NCBI GenBank assembly: GCA_026936335.1
Contig: JAPMXV010000050.1
Coordinates: 124,001 to 188,000, forward strand
Direction of reading: 5' to 3'
Origin: Mantamonas sphyraenae
Lineage: Eukaryota; CRuMs; Mantamonadidae
DNA length: 64,000 nt
In this document: in pieces, positions 41,127 through 51,832 of the stretch
Layout: each line of letters opens with the position of its first letter
Numbering within the stretch: the first letter of the stretch is position 1
The notes under the pieces: generated by a model
Told to the model about the DNA's origin: nothing
The model's database searches: none
The model's input: only the letters and a program-made list of their open reading frames with translations
Translations under genes and position numbers: made by a program

Positions 41127-44100
41127 ATGGAACGATCCAAGCAGGTGGAACTGTGGGACAAGAAGCAGGTGTTGCACTATGTGCGTGGCAACCTGCGACT
41201 GAGCTCTTTTGAGCCTGTGTTTCGCAGCATGGATCTGGATGGACGTGCACTGTTGCACCTGGACAATGACATTGTGGGCAACGCACTGGTGGAGTGGAGG
41301 GACACCGAGGAGCATCTGGAGTGGATGGTGGACCTGATTATGGCTGAGGTCGAATCTCTTCGCACTCCACTTCGTGACACCTTGGGTGCAGGGCTTACGA
41401 TCCACGAATCTGGCGACGTGGGCTTTCCCAGTTTTGCCGATGTGTACGGTGGCACAGAGCCATGGCCAGAGTGGTGTAAGTGTCACGGGGCAGACGGGTG
41501 TCAGAAATGCAGCCAGCGGACCACGACGACGTTGGGGTCCACAGACGGCGAGGGGAGCATGCAATGGCGATAGAACTGACACCAAATGGACCGCCATTGG
41601 ATGTGCATGTGTGATTGTACGCGTGTGTGCGACGTGTGGGACCACAGCATGGAGCAAACCGGAGGAAGTGACGCGAGTGCGCTTCGAAGGTGAGCGAACA
41701 CGACGGACGAATGAGGAAGATGAGGCGGAGGAGGCGAGGGAGTGGCAGGTGGAAGATCCACTGGTGGCAACATGCATGCCGGAGAGACCCACAGGTGGAC
41801 AATTGCTGGATGGCGACCAACAGTTCATGGTGGAGTATCTGAGCGACTCGCCCTTCACGCGACTGGTTCGCGGGAGCGAGGTGAGCCACGAGCTGAGGGA
41901 CTTTTGCAGCGAATGGCTGCATGTGCAGGAGTCGAACATTCGATGGTGGATCGACTGCTCGGGGCCGTGGACGTGGTTGCGGGATGTGTTGGCGCTGGGC
42001 AATGCCTTGGGATGGATTGGCGAGGAACATCTGCACGCGCTGGAAACGACGGCAGAGATGCTGGCTGTGTCACGGCGCATTGTGCAGACACTGGTGAATG
42101 GAAGGTACAGCCACAGTTACCGACGAACACACCCGCTGTCGTGGTCGCTGTGTTTGTACCGGCTTTGTTTCGACACGAGTGTGGCACCGGCGGAACGGGA
42201 CAGCGCCGAGGTGTTCAATCTGCTGGCCGAAGTGGCACCGCTCATGGAACAGACGCAGGGACAGGTGCTTGTGTATGCAGGCATGCACACAGATACGGTG
42301 GCACACATGTATGGCACAGAAGTGGTGCAGATCAAGACCCTGCTCACAAAGCCCAGTCGCTTCATCGGCAGGTTGGGACAGGACCAGGGTCAGGGAGAGA
42401 CAACTGGGAGCAGTGTCAGCAGCAGCAGCGACAGCAGCCATGAGGACGATGATGGCATTGCGGCAGCAGAGGAGGCGTTGGAGTCGATGGGAGAGTTGAG
42501 CTGGGCGATGGAGCAGGGACCCTTGCAAGGGCTGTCGGACGAACACATGGCCATGGTGCAGGCCATTGGACTTGTGTGGCCGTCGAGTTTGGAGGAGCAG
42601 CGGTTGGTGGAAGGGGTGGTGGGGGCAGGGTTAGCCGACGATGAGGAGGAGCATGGGAGCAATTGGACGAGTTGATGGCCTTGTTGGGCTGGGGTCATGA
42701 CGGAGCAGGGCTGTTGTTGCGCACGACACATGGATTGAGCATGAGCAGTCATGCGTGGGGAAGCTTTGTGGCGACGTGGATGATGCAGGAGGGGAGCACA
42801 GGCAGGTTGGCAGTGCGCGTGTTGGAACAGTCGCTGGTGCGTGAGACACGTGTGGCAGACTTGGTGGTTGCCATGGTGTACTCGGGTGCCCCTGCACACA
42901 TGCGCCTGCGAGTGTCTGTGTTCTCCCACCTGGGATGGTTGCAATGCTGCGAGCAGGCGTGGAGCATGGCGGTGCGATTGCAACCAGGCACTGCCTCTGC
43001 CAAGCTGGGCGACGACACACTGCCCATGGCCTTGGAGGAGATGTTGGCTCGTGTACATTATCACGCCCTCAACTTGTATCTCGTGATGGAGATGCCCCAC
43101 GTGGCACTGCAAACCAGTCGCGAGAGCTGTCGTCAGTTGGATCTCATGGGCATGTCGTACGAGGGTAAGGGCATGTTGCTTGTGCGGCTGGTGCGTGCAC
43201 AGGCCTTGTTGGCCACCTACTGCAGCAGTGAAGCACGGGATGACCTGGAAAAGGTGCACCTGTGCATGCAACGCCTTCGCAAAGAGTCCAAAGAGTGGAG
43301 TCACCACGCCCTCGTGGCCTGGGCGCAGCTCTTGGTGGCCTATCAGGCGTCACAGGATGTGGAGGCGTTGCAGGCACACATCAACACGTTCAACGAGGCA
43401 GTGTCAACGCGCACCAACCTGTCCACTCAAGCCATGGCACTGTTGCAGCTGGTCCACGCCGAGACGCTGGTGTTGTGTTGGCGCACGTGGTTTGGGTACG
43501 ATCTCATGTGGCAGACGGTGACGTTGTCGCGACGCAACGACACGTGGAGTGGCGTGCACGGCGAGTGGAGTGTGGGACGGCTGCATGCACACGTGCTGGT
43601 GCGTGTGGCACGCATTGCCCTGCGCTTCCAATTGGGCACCTACACACGCCTGATTGAGTTGTGTCAGGAGGCTGTGCTGTCTCTGCGCAAGGTGTATGGC
43701 ACCGACGAGGTGCGTGCCATCGCCGAGCTGTTGCAGGTGGAGTGTGAGTTGCTGCACGCAAACCACGTCTACTCGGACGAGGTGGCCGATTCCATCGAGC
43801 ACCTGGTGGGTGTGTGCAAGGCCATGACTGTGGACGACCGTTCGGCACAGCCTGCATTGTGGCAAGCCAACCTGTTGCGTGCTCGGCACCTGCTGAACAC
43901 AGGCTTTGTGCGAGAGGGCTTCCACCTCATGCACAGTACAAAGGTGGCTCTGGAGAAGCATGCTGGCACGCAGTCGGACAGTGGACACCTGCTGTCCATC
44001 CGTTTGGAATTGGCCAATGCCTACCGGAGCATGGGGATGACAACCGAGGCTGTGGCTGAAGCCAAGATGGCTTTGTCACGCGCTCAGGGCGTGTTTAAGG

Positions 44101-47030
44101 AGTGCAGTGAACCCATGGTACGTGCCACGGCCATGGTGGGCACACTGTTGAAGGAAAACGCAGAGGCGGAGCAGGCGGAAGCCATGGAATCCCGGGCACG
44201 ACGCATCTTGCATGAGTTGCTGTACACGCTTGCACGGTACCAGTATCCCATGTACACCAGCATCGATGTGGAGTACACTCGTGCATGGGACGCCACCTGT
44301 TCGTTCATGCGCATGGCCATGGGCATGGAGAGTGAAACCGAACCCATTGCCATCCTGGATCGGTGCAAACAGGCCATCCAGAACGGTGTGCTTGGCGACC
44401 ACAGCCCCCGTGGCCTCATGCGCAATCCTGCCACCAGCAAGTTGCGTACTGCCACCGGTGCATCTTCATCCACCTCCTCATCGGTATCGGGAGACACCCA
44501 CTCGTCGTCGGGTGCTTCATCCGGCTCATCCTCTTCTTCCTCTTCCTCTTCCATGAGGACCCTGAGCAACATGGCACCAACACTGGCACCAACCCTGGCA
44601 CGGGATTGGGCGTGATTGGGCGTGGCAGCAGCAGCAGCGGGCTGTCGAGTGCAGTGGAGCACGACTCGGAGCTGATGTTCATGGAGGAGGAATCGCCGTC
44701 GTTCCACCTTGGGGACATCGACGTGGTCAACGTGGAGAGCATGATGGTGGTGGCCCATCTGTTGGGTCGCATGCACCTGCCTGCGTCTCTGCTGTCGCAA
44801 TACCTCACCACAATCGACGAAGTGCTGGGTCTGGTTGCGGGATGGGAGGGCGATTCCATGGTGCGCGTTCGCATCAAACGCAACCTTGCCGCCAGTCTGC
44901 ACGCCCAAGGGCGCATCTCCAGTGCCCTCACAGTGTACCAGGAGGCGTACGACATGACACGGCGTGTGCGCAAGGCCGACGACGACCTGGAAAGGCTGGA
45001 AATCCTGCGGCTGTGGGTGAAGCTGCTGGTGGAGGCACGTGATTACACACGCGCGGAACTGCTTTGTGAAGAGGTGTTGCTTGTGCACCACAAGGTGGTG
45101 AAGGAGAAGGGGCAACGGTGGGAGCAGCCGCATGCCAAAGCTGCTGCTGGGTGACACCATGCTGTCGTGTGCAGTGGTGCTGTTTGAACTCAACAAACTC
45201 ACGCAGGTCGAGTCGGCCCTGCGTGAAGCCATGCGGTCGCTGGGCGAGGCGGCAAAGAAACTGCCGCCGGCAAAGGTGCGTCTGATGGAGGCGCAACGAT
45301 GGCAAGCGTTGCTGCTCGGTCGCACGGGCAAGTTTGAACAAGGCAACATGCTCATGGACACGGTCCTCAACCAACTGGCCAGCATGTTCCTCAGTGGACG
45401 TGACACGGGTGCGGAGCAGATGTACGACGCATACCAAATGTGGGCGCGCATGAAGATTGGCGCCCGCGACCTGGAGGGTGCCGTGGACAAGTTGCTGCAA
45501 CTGGAGGACGCCCAGTTGCGTGATCGTGGTGAAACAGGACCTCGCATGACATACTCCATGCTGGGCAACGTGTATGCGGAGCTGGGGGACACGGTCAAAG
45601 CAGAGGCGTACCACATGAAGGCAGTCAACGCGTACCGGCGACACTATGGCGACACACAGCACCCAGAGACGGCCGACGCGATGTTCTCGCTGGCCAAGTT
45701 TCTGCTGTCGTCCAAACGCGACCAGAATGGTGCCAAGGCGTGGCTGCGGTCGGCGTACCAGATCCGACTGGCGTGCATGGGGCCAGACAACAGTGAGACG
45801 AAACAGACGCTGTCGTTGTTGGAGACGCTGCAAACGCCTCAGGAACGCAGTTACAATGCCATGGAGGCACAGATTGTCATCTACATGTCGACGCTTGCCA
45901 ACGGCGAGGCGGACATGGAGGCGGTGCGCATGCACAAGTACCTGGCGTTGCTTATGCTGAAACAGGGCGACGTGGCAGTGGGCATCACACACTGTCGCCG
46001 CGCCCTGGATCTGCTGGGGACCCTGGGATACACAGAGGCGCAACGTGACCTGCACCGATTCCTTGCCGATCGCCTGATGCTGCTGGAGGAGTTTCGCAAC
46101 AGTGCGCTTCAGTATGCACAGTTGGCGAAGCTGTACGACGAGTGGGAGCCCATGTGTGTGGCGCTGCGACGTGGCACGTATCCGACAGGCGTTGCGCTGT
46201 TGCCGGGCGAAGACGCGCTGGAATGGCGTGTGTTGGAGGAGGACAGGGTGTCGTATGGAAACCACACGATTCACTTGCACATGTCCGAGGCTGTGGCACG
46301 TGCGCATGTGCTGCGTGAGCTGGGACGACTGCGTTTGCGCGAAGGCCCTCCCAAGGGTCATTCGGGCGAGCGCACCGAGGCCATGAACGAGGCCCTGAGA
46401 CAAGCCCTGGTGGCGCTGGAGCTGTCGTATGAACTGCGCAACCACTCGGCCACCATGAAGCTGCTTGTGAACACGCTGCTGCAGGTGGGCGAGGAATCAC
46501 GTGCGCGGGAACTGTGTCAGGATTCCGTCGCCGTGGCGGATGAGGTTGTGGGCGCACAGGACCACCCACGCAGGGTGGAGGCCACACGGTTGGCAGGCGA
46601 CCTGTTGGTGGAACATGACAGCACATATGAGCTTGGCTGGAAGTACCTTGAGCAAGCCATGGAGATGCAAACCGTCCTGACAGGCGCTGTCAGCGAGGAG
46701 GTGGCGCAGCTGCACCACCGCATGGCCGAGGTGTTGATGCATCGTGGCAATCTGCAGGAGGGCATGAAGCATGCTATGCAGCAGAAACAGATCCGAGAGC
46801 AATTGGCCGCGTCTGCCTCCGAGGCCGGTGCGGCTTCGTCAACCTCATCCTCCACGTCATCCTCCTCCTCTTCAGGCCCAGGTGGCGACCAGGCGTCCAC
46901 ACAGGCCACAGTGCAACCTGGCACCATGTCCACGGACAAGGGCAAAGGCAGTTCCGGTGGAGGAGGCACCAGCCACAGCAGCTCCTCGTCGGGCAAGTCT
47001 GGGAAGAAGGGCCGCAAGGGACGACGTTGA
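41127..47030 (+). CDS. Large SAM-domain/TPR protein (three frame breaks)
   Basis: Exons 41127-41475 and 41648-47030, about 1910 residues when read across breaks. Residues about 5-70 look like a SAM domain (VELWDKKQVLHYVRGNLRLS, MDLDGRALLHL). The remainder is helical with clear tetratricopeptide repeats, for example MLGNVYAELGDTVKAEAYHM, SLAKFLLSSKRDQNGAKAWL and RMAEVLMHRGNLQEGMKHAM, separated by Ser-rich linkers. The C-terminus is Ser/Gly/Lys-rich (KSGKKGRKGRR). The frame changes near 42,660, between about 44,530 and 44,590, and near 45,139 (an AAA that should be AA, giving EQPHAKLLLGDTML). Each break joins two stretches that read on smoothly, so this is taken as one gene. The likely role is a protein-interaction scaffold; the partner is unknown. 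Confidence 0.7.
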
Positions 47031-47088
47031 CCATGAGAATGACAATGTGAGGGGTGGAATTACAGTGGGGGGGGGGGAGGTGTCCTTC

Positions 47089-48102
47089 TCATCGGAATCG
47101 ATTCATTTCCTTCTTTTTGAAGTGGCGCATCGCCATGAGATCTCCCTTGCTCATCTTGGCCCGTTTGTCGTCGTGACCCCCAACAGCACCGCCGCCATGG
47201 TTGCCTTGCGATGAGACTGACGATGACGACGATGATGATGAGGCCCCAGGCGGCTGTTTGCGTTTGCGGTCGTTGGATGAGTTGTTGGAGGAGGAGGCAG
47301 CACCTCCCGAGCGGTAGGCAAAGCGTTGGTGGCCAATGTAACTTGTGTCTGTGTTGCCGTGCTGTCGACGCTCCCGATCCCGTTGTTCCTTGTGGCGTGC
47401 CATCATGGCTTTCTTGGCTGCTTCTGTGGCCTCTATGTTGCGCAGTTTGACTTCGACAGGCAGATCCACCTCGACGATGGCAATGCTGGCCATGTCATCG
47501 TCATGCTCCTGTGTGTTCTTTACCTTGACCTGGAGATGGTCGGGCACCTGATACAGGGAATCCACTTCGGATTGCACCTTTTTCACCGCCTCGGCCTTCT
47601 CGTCCGTGGTCTTTGTGGCCGCCCCCATCTCCACCATCCGTTTCTGGATGTACTCCTCCATGCGCTGGTCCATCATGACCCCCTCCGATTCCTGTGTGAA
47701 TGTGGATCCAAACGCCTTTGTCCCCTCGCCGTCGCCGTCCTCCTGGCCGTGTACCGTCAGGCCGCTCTTTGGGGCGCGCGATTCGGCCGCTGCCTTTTTG
47801 GCCGCCTCCACAGCCGCTGCGCCCATGCTGCTGCTGTCCACCAGACCATTCTGTACAATGTGTTGCAACTCTTCGGCAGAGGTGCCCACTCGGCGCTGAC
47901 GCATGGCCTGCACCCGTTTGATCCTCTCCAAGGGATCTTCCTCCTCCTCTTCCTCCTCCTGCGCCGACCGCTGGCTCTGGCTCCCACCTTCCGCCTTCTC
48001 CTCGTCTGCATCTGCCTCTGCCACCCGTTTCCTCATGTGTCGCTTCTTTCGTCCCTTGGGCTTGCGGAACGCCACCACACCTGTGTCTGACCCGTCGTCC
48101 AT
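47089..48102 (-). CDS. C9orf78/Tls1-like splicing factor
   Basis: A single exon of 337 residues, highly charged, without membrane segments. The family region is recognisable: TFTQESEGVMMDQRMEEYIQ, then LYQVPDHLQVK and VDLPVEVKLRNIEATEAAKK, which correspond to the conserved core of the human C9orf78 / fission yeast Tls1 family. That family binds the Brr2 helicase and affects splice-site choice, including telomere gene transcripts. N-terminal basic clusters (GRKKRHMRKR) and DDKRAK are likely nuclear signals. The C-terminal third carries Ser- and Gly-rich low complexity. An upstream in-frame ATG at 48183 would add 27 residues; the 48102 start is preferred because it gives an ordinary acidic N-terminus. 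Confidence 0.8.
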   Translation of the reverse strand: MDDGSDTGVVAFRKPKGRKKRHMRKRVAEADADEEKAEGGSQSQRSAQEEEEEEEDPLERIKRVQAMRQRRVGTSAEELQHIVQNGLVDSSSMGAAAVEAAKKAAAESRAPKSGLTVHGQEDGDGEGTKAFGSTFTQESEGVMMDQRMEEYIQKRMVEMGAATKTTDEKAEAVKKVQSEVDSLYQVPDHLQVKVKNTQEHDDDMASIAIVEVDLPVEVKLRNIEATEAAKKAMMARHKEQRDRERRQHGNTDTSYIGHQRFAYRSGGAASSSNNSSNDRKRKQPPGASSSSSSSSVSSQGNHGGGAVGGHDDKRAKMSKGDLMAMRHFKKKEMNRFR

Positions 48103-48210
48103 GCTTGAGGGGTTTGAGCTGTGTGCATCGGTGCGTGGAGTGGTCCCCAGCGTGATCGTCAAGAGGTTTGCATGCATTTGCACTTTTCATGTTCATCTCC
48201 ATCCAATGGT

Positions 48211-49137
48211 TCATTCGTTGTTGTTGCCTTTGGCCTGTGCAAACAGGAGCTCGTAGTGATAGGGGGTTCCCAGTTTCTCTGTGGCATCCTCCACCAGGGT
48301 GAACCCAGCCGACACAAACACCTCCTCCACCTCCTTTGCCGTTTGGAAGTGGTGGTGATGGTGGCCATGGTCGCCGTGTTTGTCCTCATCTTTCTCCCCG
48401 TCCTCATGGTCATGGTCATGGTGATGGTGATGGTGGTGGTGATGATGGTGGTGATCATCCTCTCCGGACGTCTCCTCACCCTTGTCCTCACCGTGTCCAT
48501 GTCCATGTCCGTGTCCATGTCCATGTCCGTGTCCATGTCCGTGTCCATGCCCGTGTCCGTTGCCATGTCCATGTCCATGCTTGTGTTGGTGCTCTTCGTC
48601 CTTGCCGCTCTTGACCTTGCTGACCCAGTCCGGGTTTTCAAAGTCGACGATGCACACCATCCCGGTGCCCTGCTTCAGCTGTCCACTGCTCACCAGGTTC
48701 TCCAGATACTCCTTTTGGTTGTCGATGTGATGCAGGGTCTGGCAAATAAACACCAGATCGCAGGCTTCCGGAACTTCCGGCGAGTCGAGTTTTCCCACCA
48801 GCCCCACCAGCTTGCCTTGCAACCCCTCCTTCTCTGCTCGCTCGTTCACATACGTGGCCATCATTTGCTTCACCTCCGACACGTACGACGTCACGTTGTC
48901 GCATGCCTTGGCAAATCGGGAGGCAAAATACCCCGTGCCTCCGCCGACATCAGCCACCACCGCCCCGTCAAACAATGCCTTGGCATCCACCAACCATTGC
49001 ACCACTTCATCCGGTTTCTGGTATTCATCACGTCCCTCGTGTTCAAAGTGTCCCTCGTACGTCTCCACTGTCTGTGCGTACTCGTGGGTGTCCTTCCCGT
49101 CGCGTTCGTCGTGCACATGCTCCGTGTTCTCACTCAT
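48211..49137 (-). CDS. SAM-dependent methyltransferase with His/Gly-rich insert
   Basis: A single exon of 308 residues. The Rossmann methyltransferase core is clear: motif I VADVGGGTGYFASRFAKAC (residues about 60-78), an acidic strand end, the motif FICQTLHHID near residue 140 and the strand VCIVDFENPDW. Residues about 182-266 are an insert with alternating His-Gly (about 14 HG units), a run of 12 His and further His/Asp/Lys, lying just before the last helix and strand (QTAKEVEEVFVSAGFTLVED), where small-molecule methyltransferases often have a substrate or dimer element. Such His-rich segments bind Ni, Zn or Co in other proteins. The substrate is not known. Metal storage or metal-dependent regulation is inference. 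Confidence 0.8.
   Translation of the reverse strand: MSENTEHVHDERDGKDTHEYAQTVETYEGHFEHEGRDEYQKPDEVVQWLVDAKALFDGAVVADVGGGTGYFASRFAKACDNVTSYVSEVKQMMATYVNERAEKEGLQGKLVGLVGKLDSPEVPEACDLVFICQTLHHIDNQKEYLENLVSSGQLKQGTGMVCIVDFENPDWVSKVKSGKDEEHQHKHGHGHGNGHGHGHGHGHGHGHGHGHGHGHGEDKGEETSGEDDHHHHHHHHHHHHDHDHEDGEKDEDKHGDHGHHHHHFQTAKEVEEVFVSAGFTLVEDATEKLGTPYHYELLFAQAKGNNNE
48345..48585. repeat. Hexanucleotide repeat encoding His-Gly, plus His tract
   Basis: On the + strand CCATGT and CCGTGT units alternate about 14 times (roughly 48495-48580), and a GTGGTGATG-rich block precedes it at about 48345-48460. Read on the minus strand they give (His-Gly)n and a His run in the methyltransferase. The unit mixture suggests slippage with point changes. 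Confidence 0.85.
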
Positions 49138-49277
49138 GGTGATGTATGTGTGTGTGTGTGTGTGTGTGGTTGGGTGGGTGGTTGGGTGAACCAAGGTGAG
49201 TGTTCTTGGATGATTGGTTGCCATGCCTCGCGCGTTGGACGCCAACCTTTTGCCACTTGCCAACCCTTTCCGCCCAC
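49138..49277. promoter_or_regulatory. Divergent promoter with (TG)n microsatellite
   Basis: 140 bases between opposed start codons of the methyltransferase and SLY1. It contains about 11 TG units (49147-49168) followed by a G-rich TGGGTGGGTGG stretch. Such purine-pyrimidine repeats can adopt Z-DNA and the G-rich part could stack, but no regulatory role can be shown from sequence. Confidence 0.5.
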
Positions 49278-51659
49278 ATGACGTCATTCGGTCCCAAGCA
49301 GCGTCAGCAAGACGTCATCCAGCGCATGCTGCACCTGAATGACTCTGCGTCCCTGGGCAACGAGGACTGGGAGGAGGTGTGGAAGATCCTCGTCTACGAC
49401 GACCACTGCCGCGACATTGTCTTTCCGCTCTTCTCCGTCAACGCCCTTCGCAAGGAAGGCGTCACCCTCAACCTGTATGTGTGTCCCTGTGTGTATTCCC
49501 ACCATGTCCCACCTCTTCGTTCCCATCCCTCCTCTCCCATCCCATGTCCCACTTCATCCCCACCGCTCTCTCTGTACACCTTTGCACGCCCCAAACAATG
49601 CGGCGGGTGCTCATCCTGCAAATCCCTCCCCTGCCCTCCATGGCCTTCCCACTGCACACATTCGCTCGCACACACTCACCCACACACTGTGTACACACAC
49701 ACGCCTCTGCGTTGGTGGGTGCAGTCACATCAAACAGAAGCGCACACGCGTGGCAGACGTGCCTGCAATCTACTTTGTCGAGCCGACCAGCGCCAACATC
49801 GACCGAATCTGCGAGGTAGGCGCGGGCGCCCTGAAAGCGGCTGGTGGGGTTACAGAGTGCCACGTGCTGACCCTCCACACACACACATACATGACAACAC
49901 AACACATTGCATGCACGACGAATGGTAGGATCTGGAGAACAACCTGTACGATCAGGTGTACTTGAATTTCAGCACCAAGTTGCCTGAGGAGCTGATGGAG
50001 CGTCTGGTGAGCCGGACGGTGCAATTGGACACGGCAGAGCGTGTGAAGCAGGTGTATGACCAGTATGTGGACTTTCAATGTCTGGATTCGCATCTGGTGT
50101 CGTTGCAATTGCCCAAGGCGTTCTACAAGCTGCAGAGTGCCAAGAGCGAATCCGACGTCATGCCTCTGCTCGACCACATTGTGCAGGGTCTGTTTTGTTA
50201 CTTTGCCACAATGGCCACGGTGCCCATCATCCGTGCACAACCTGGTGGGGCGGCCGAACAGGTGGCTATCATGCTGGACGACCAGTTGCGTTCCCATCTC
50301 AACCTCACCAACAATCTCTTTGCCAACACAGAAGGGACGGGCGAAGGGTCGTCGTCGTCGTCGTCGTCGTCGTCGTCTTCATCTTCATCCTCCTCCTCCT
50401 CCACATCGTCATCGTCATCGTCGCAGGGACGACCGGTGTTGATTCTGTTGGACCGCACCATCGACCTTGTGGCGATGCTGCATCACAATTGGGGCTACCA
50501 GGCACTGATCCACGACCTGCTGCACATGGAACTCAACTCTGTGGCGGTGCCTGTGGAGGAGAAGGACGGCGAATCGGGGCAGAAGAAAACGGTGACGCAC
50601 CACTACTTCTTGGACGACGACGCAGACGCGTTCTGGGGCAGCAACGCAGGCAGACCGTTTCCAGAGGTGGCAGAAGAGGTGCAGGTCAAGGTGGAGGAGT
50701 ATCGTAGCGAGTACACGCGTGTGACCGACTTTCAGGCAGACAAGCAAACCAAGGATCTGGTGGATGCGGTCAACATGCTGCCGGAACTCAACGCGCTGAA
50801 GCAGAGTGTGGACATGCACACAAACATTGCCACGTGTCTGTTCAACCTCATCAAGGAGCGCAAACTGGACGCGTACTACAGCGTGGAACAGAGTCTGATG
50901 AACAGGACCACGTTGGACAGCGACACCTTTCGCACCCTCATCCACGACGCCGACAGCGGCAGCATCGACGACAAGGTGCGTCTCTTTCTCATCTACCACC
51001 TGTGCGATCCCAAGGGGGCGGCAAAGGAACGTGTGCAGGAGTTGGAAGAAGCCTTGCTGGCACAGGGGGCCACCATGGATGCACTGGCCACAGTCAAACG
51101 ATTGGCCTCCTTCTCCCTGGCTCAGTACGGTGGCACACAGAGCAGCAAGTCGGGAAGCACCTCGCAGCTGAGCCAGAGTTTCGGCTCCATGCTCAAGTTT
51201 GCCGACGACGCCTACTCCAAGGGTCTCAACACCCTCATGGCCGGCATCCGCGACTTTACGGTGGATGTGAACAACACCCGGCTGGCCATCAGTAATATTG
51301 TGCAAACGGTGATGGAGAACAGAGGCGGCCAGGAGCGCTCCTCCTCATCTTCCTCCGGTGGCAATTCCGGCGATGACGTCGACGTCAGCCAGTATCTGTA
51401 TCTGGATCCCAAGCTGGCCACCCGCAAGAGCAGCAGCAGACAGCGCAAGAGCTTCAGTCGTGCAGTGGTGGTGGTGGTGGGAGGAGGCAACTTCCTGGAA
51501 TACCAGAACCTCATGGACACCATGGGCGGCAAGGGCAACGTCGTGTACGGCGTCACAGAGGTTGTTTCTCCAGAGAGCTTCCTCAGTGAGTTGGCAGACC
51601 TCAGTCGAGGGCCTTCCACGTCGTCGTCTGCCATTGCTGGGGACTTGCAGGTGGATTGA
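49278..51659 (+). CDS. SLY1: SLY1/SCFD1 Sec1/Munc18 vesicle-fusion protein
   Basis: Exons 49278-49474, 49725-49815 and 49929-51659 encode 672 residues. The N-terminal domain reads WKILVYDDHCRDIVFPLFSV and then VADVPAIYFVEPTSANIDRIC, typical of SLY1. Later landmarks are RPVLILLDRTIDLVAMLHHN and WGYQALIHDLL, and the C-terminal AVVVVVGGGNFLEYQNLMD. SLY1 binds the syntaxin-5-type SNARE at the ER-Golgi interface and templates SNARE assembly. A poly-Ser insert of about 30 residues sits before the RPVLILLDR strand and another Ser-rich stretch near residue 570; both come from trinucleotide repeats and are expected to be disordered loops. All three junction phases match (2, 0). Confidence 0.93.
50347..50424 (+). 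repeat. TCG/TCC/TCA repeat encoding poly-Ser in SLY1
   Basis: An almost pure TCG tract followed by TCT/TCA/TCC codons encodes a Ser run with one Thr interruption, in frame with the SLY1 gene. Silent variation of the third base suggests that Ser is under selection, or that the tract is old. Confidence 0.85.
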
Positions 51660-51832
51660 GGGAGGACCTGGCCTGGGGACAACAATGGATTCCACGTGCA
51701 ATCGTTTCAATGATCACCGACACTCATTGGGTCGAATTTCTCCTCTCCAGCAATCAGTGTCGCACTTTCCATCTCTTCCAGCGAGTGTGATTTGGGGAAA
51801 GGAAGTGGGAGCCAAACGGCCCTGCTCCCCAT

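Noticed and set aside
40914-41573. Possible extension of the SAM/TPR gene upstream into RACK1
   Set aside because: The frame is open by chance upstream of the ATG at 41127 and overlaps the RACK1 stop. The SAM-like domain starts right after 41127.
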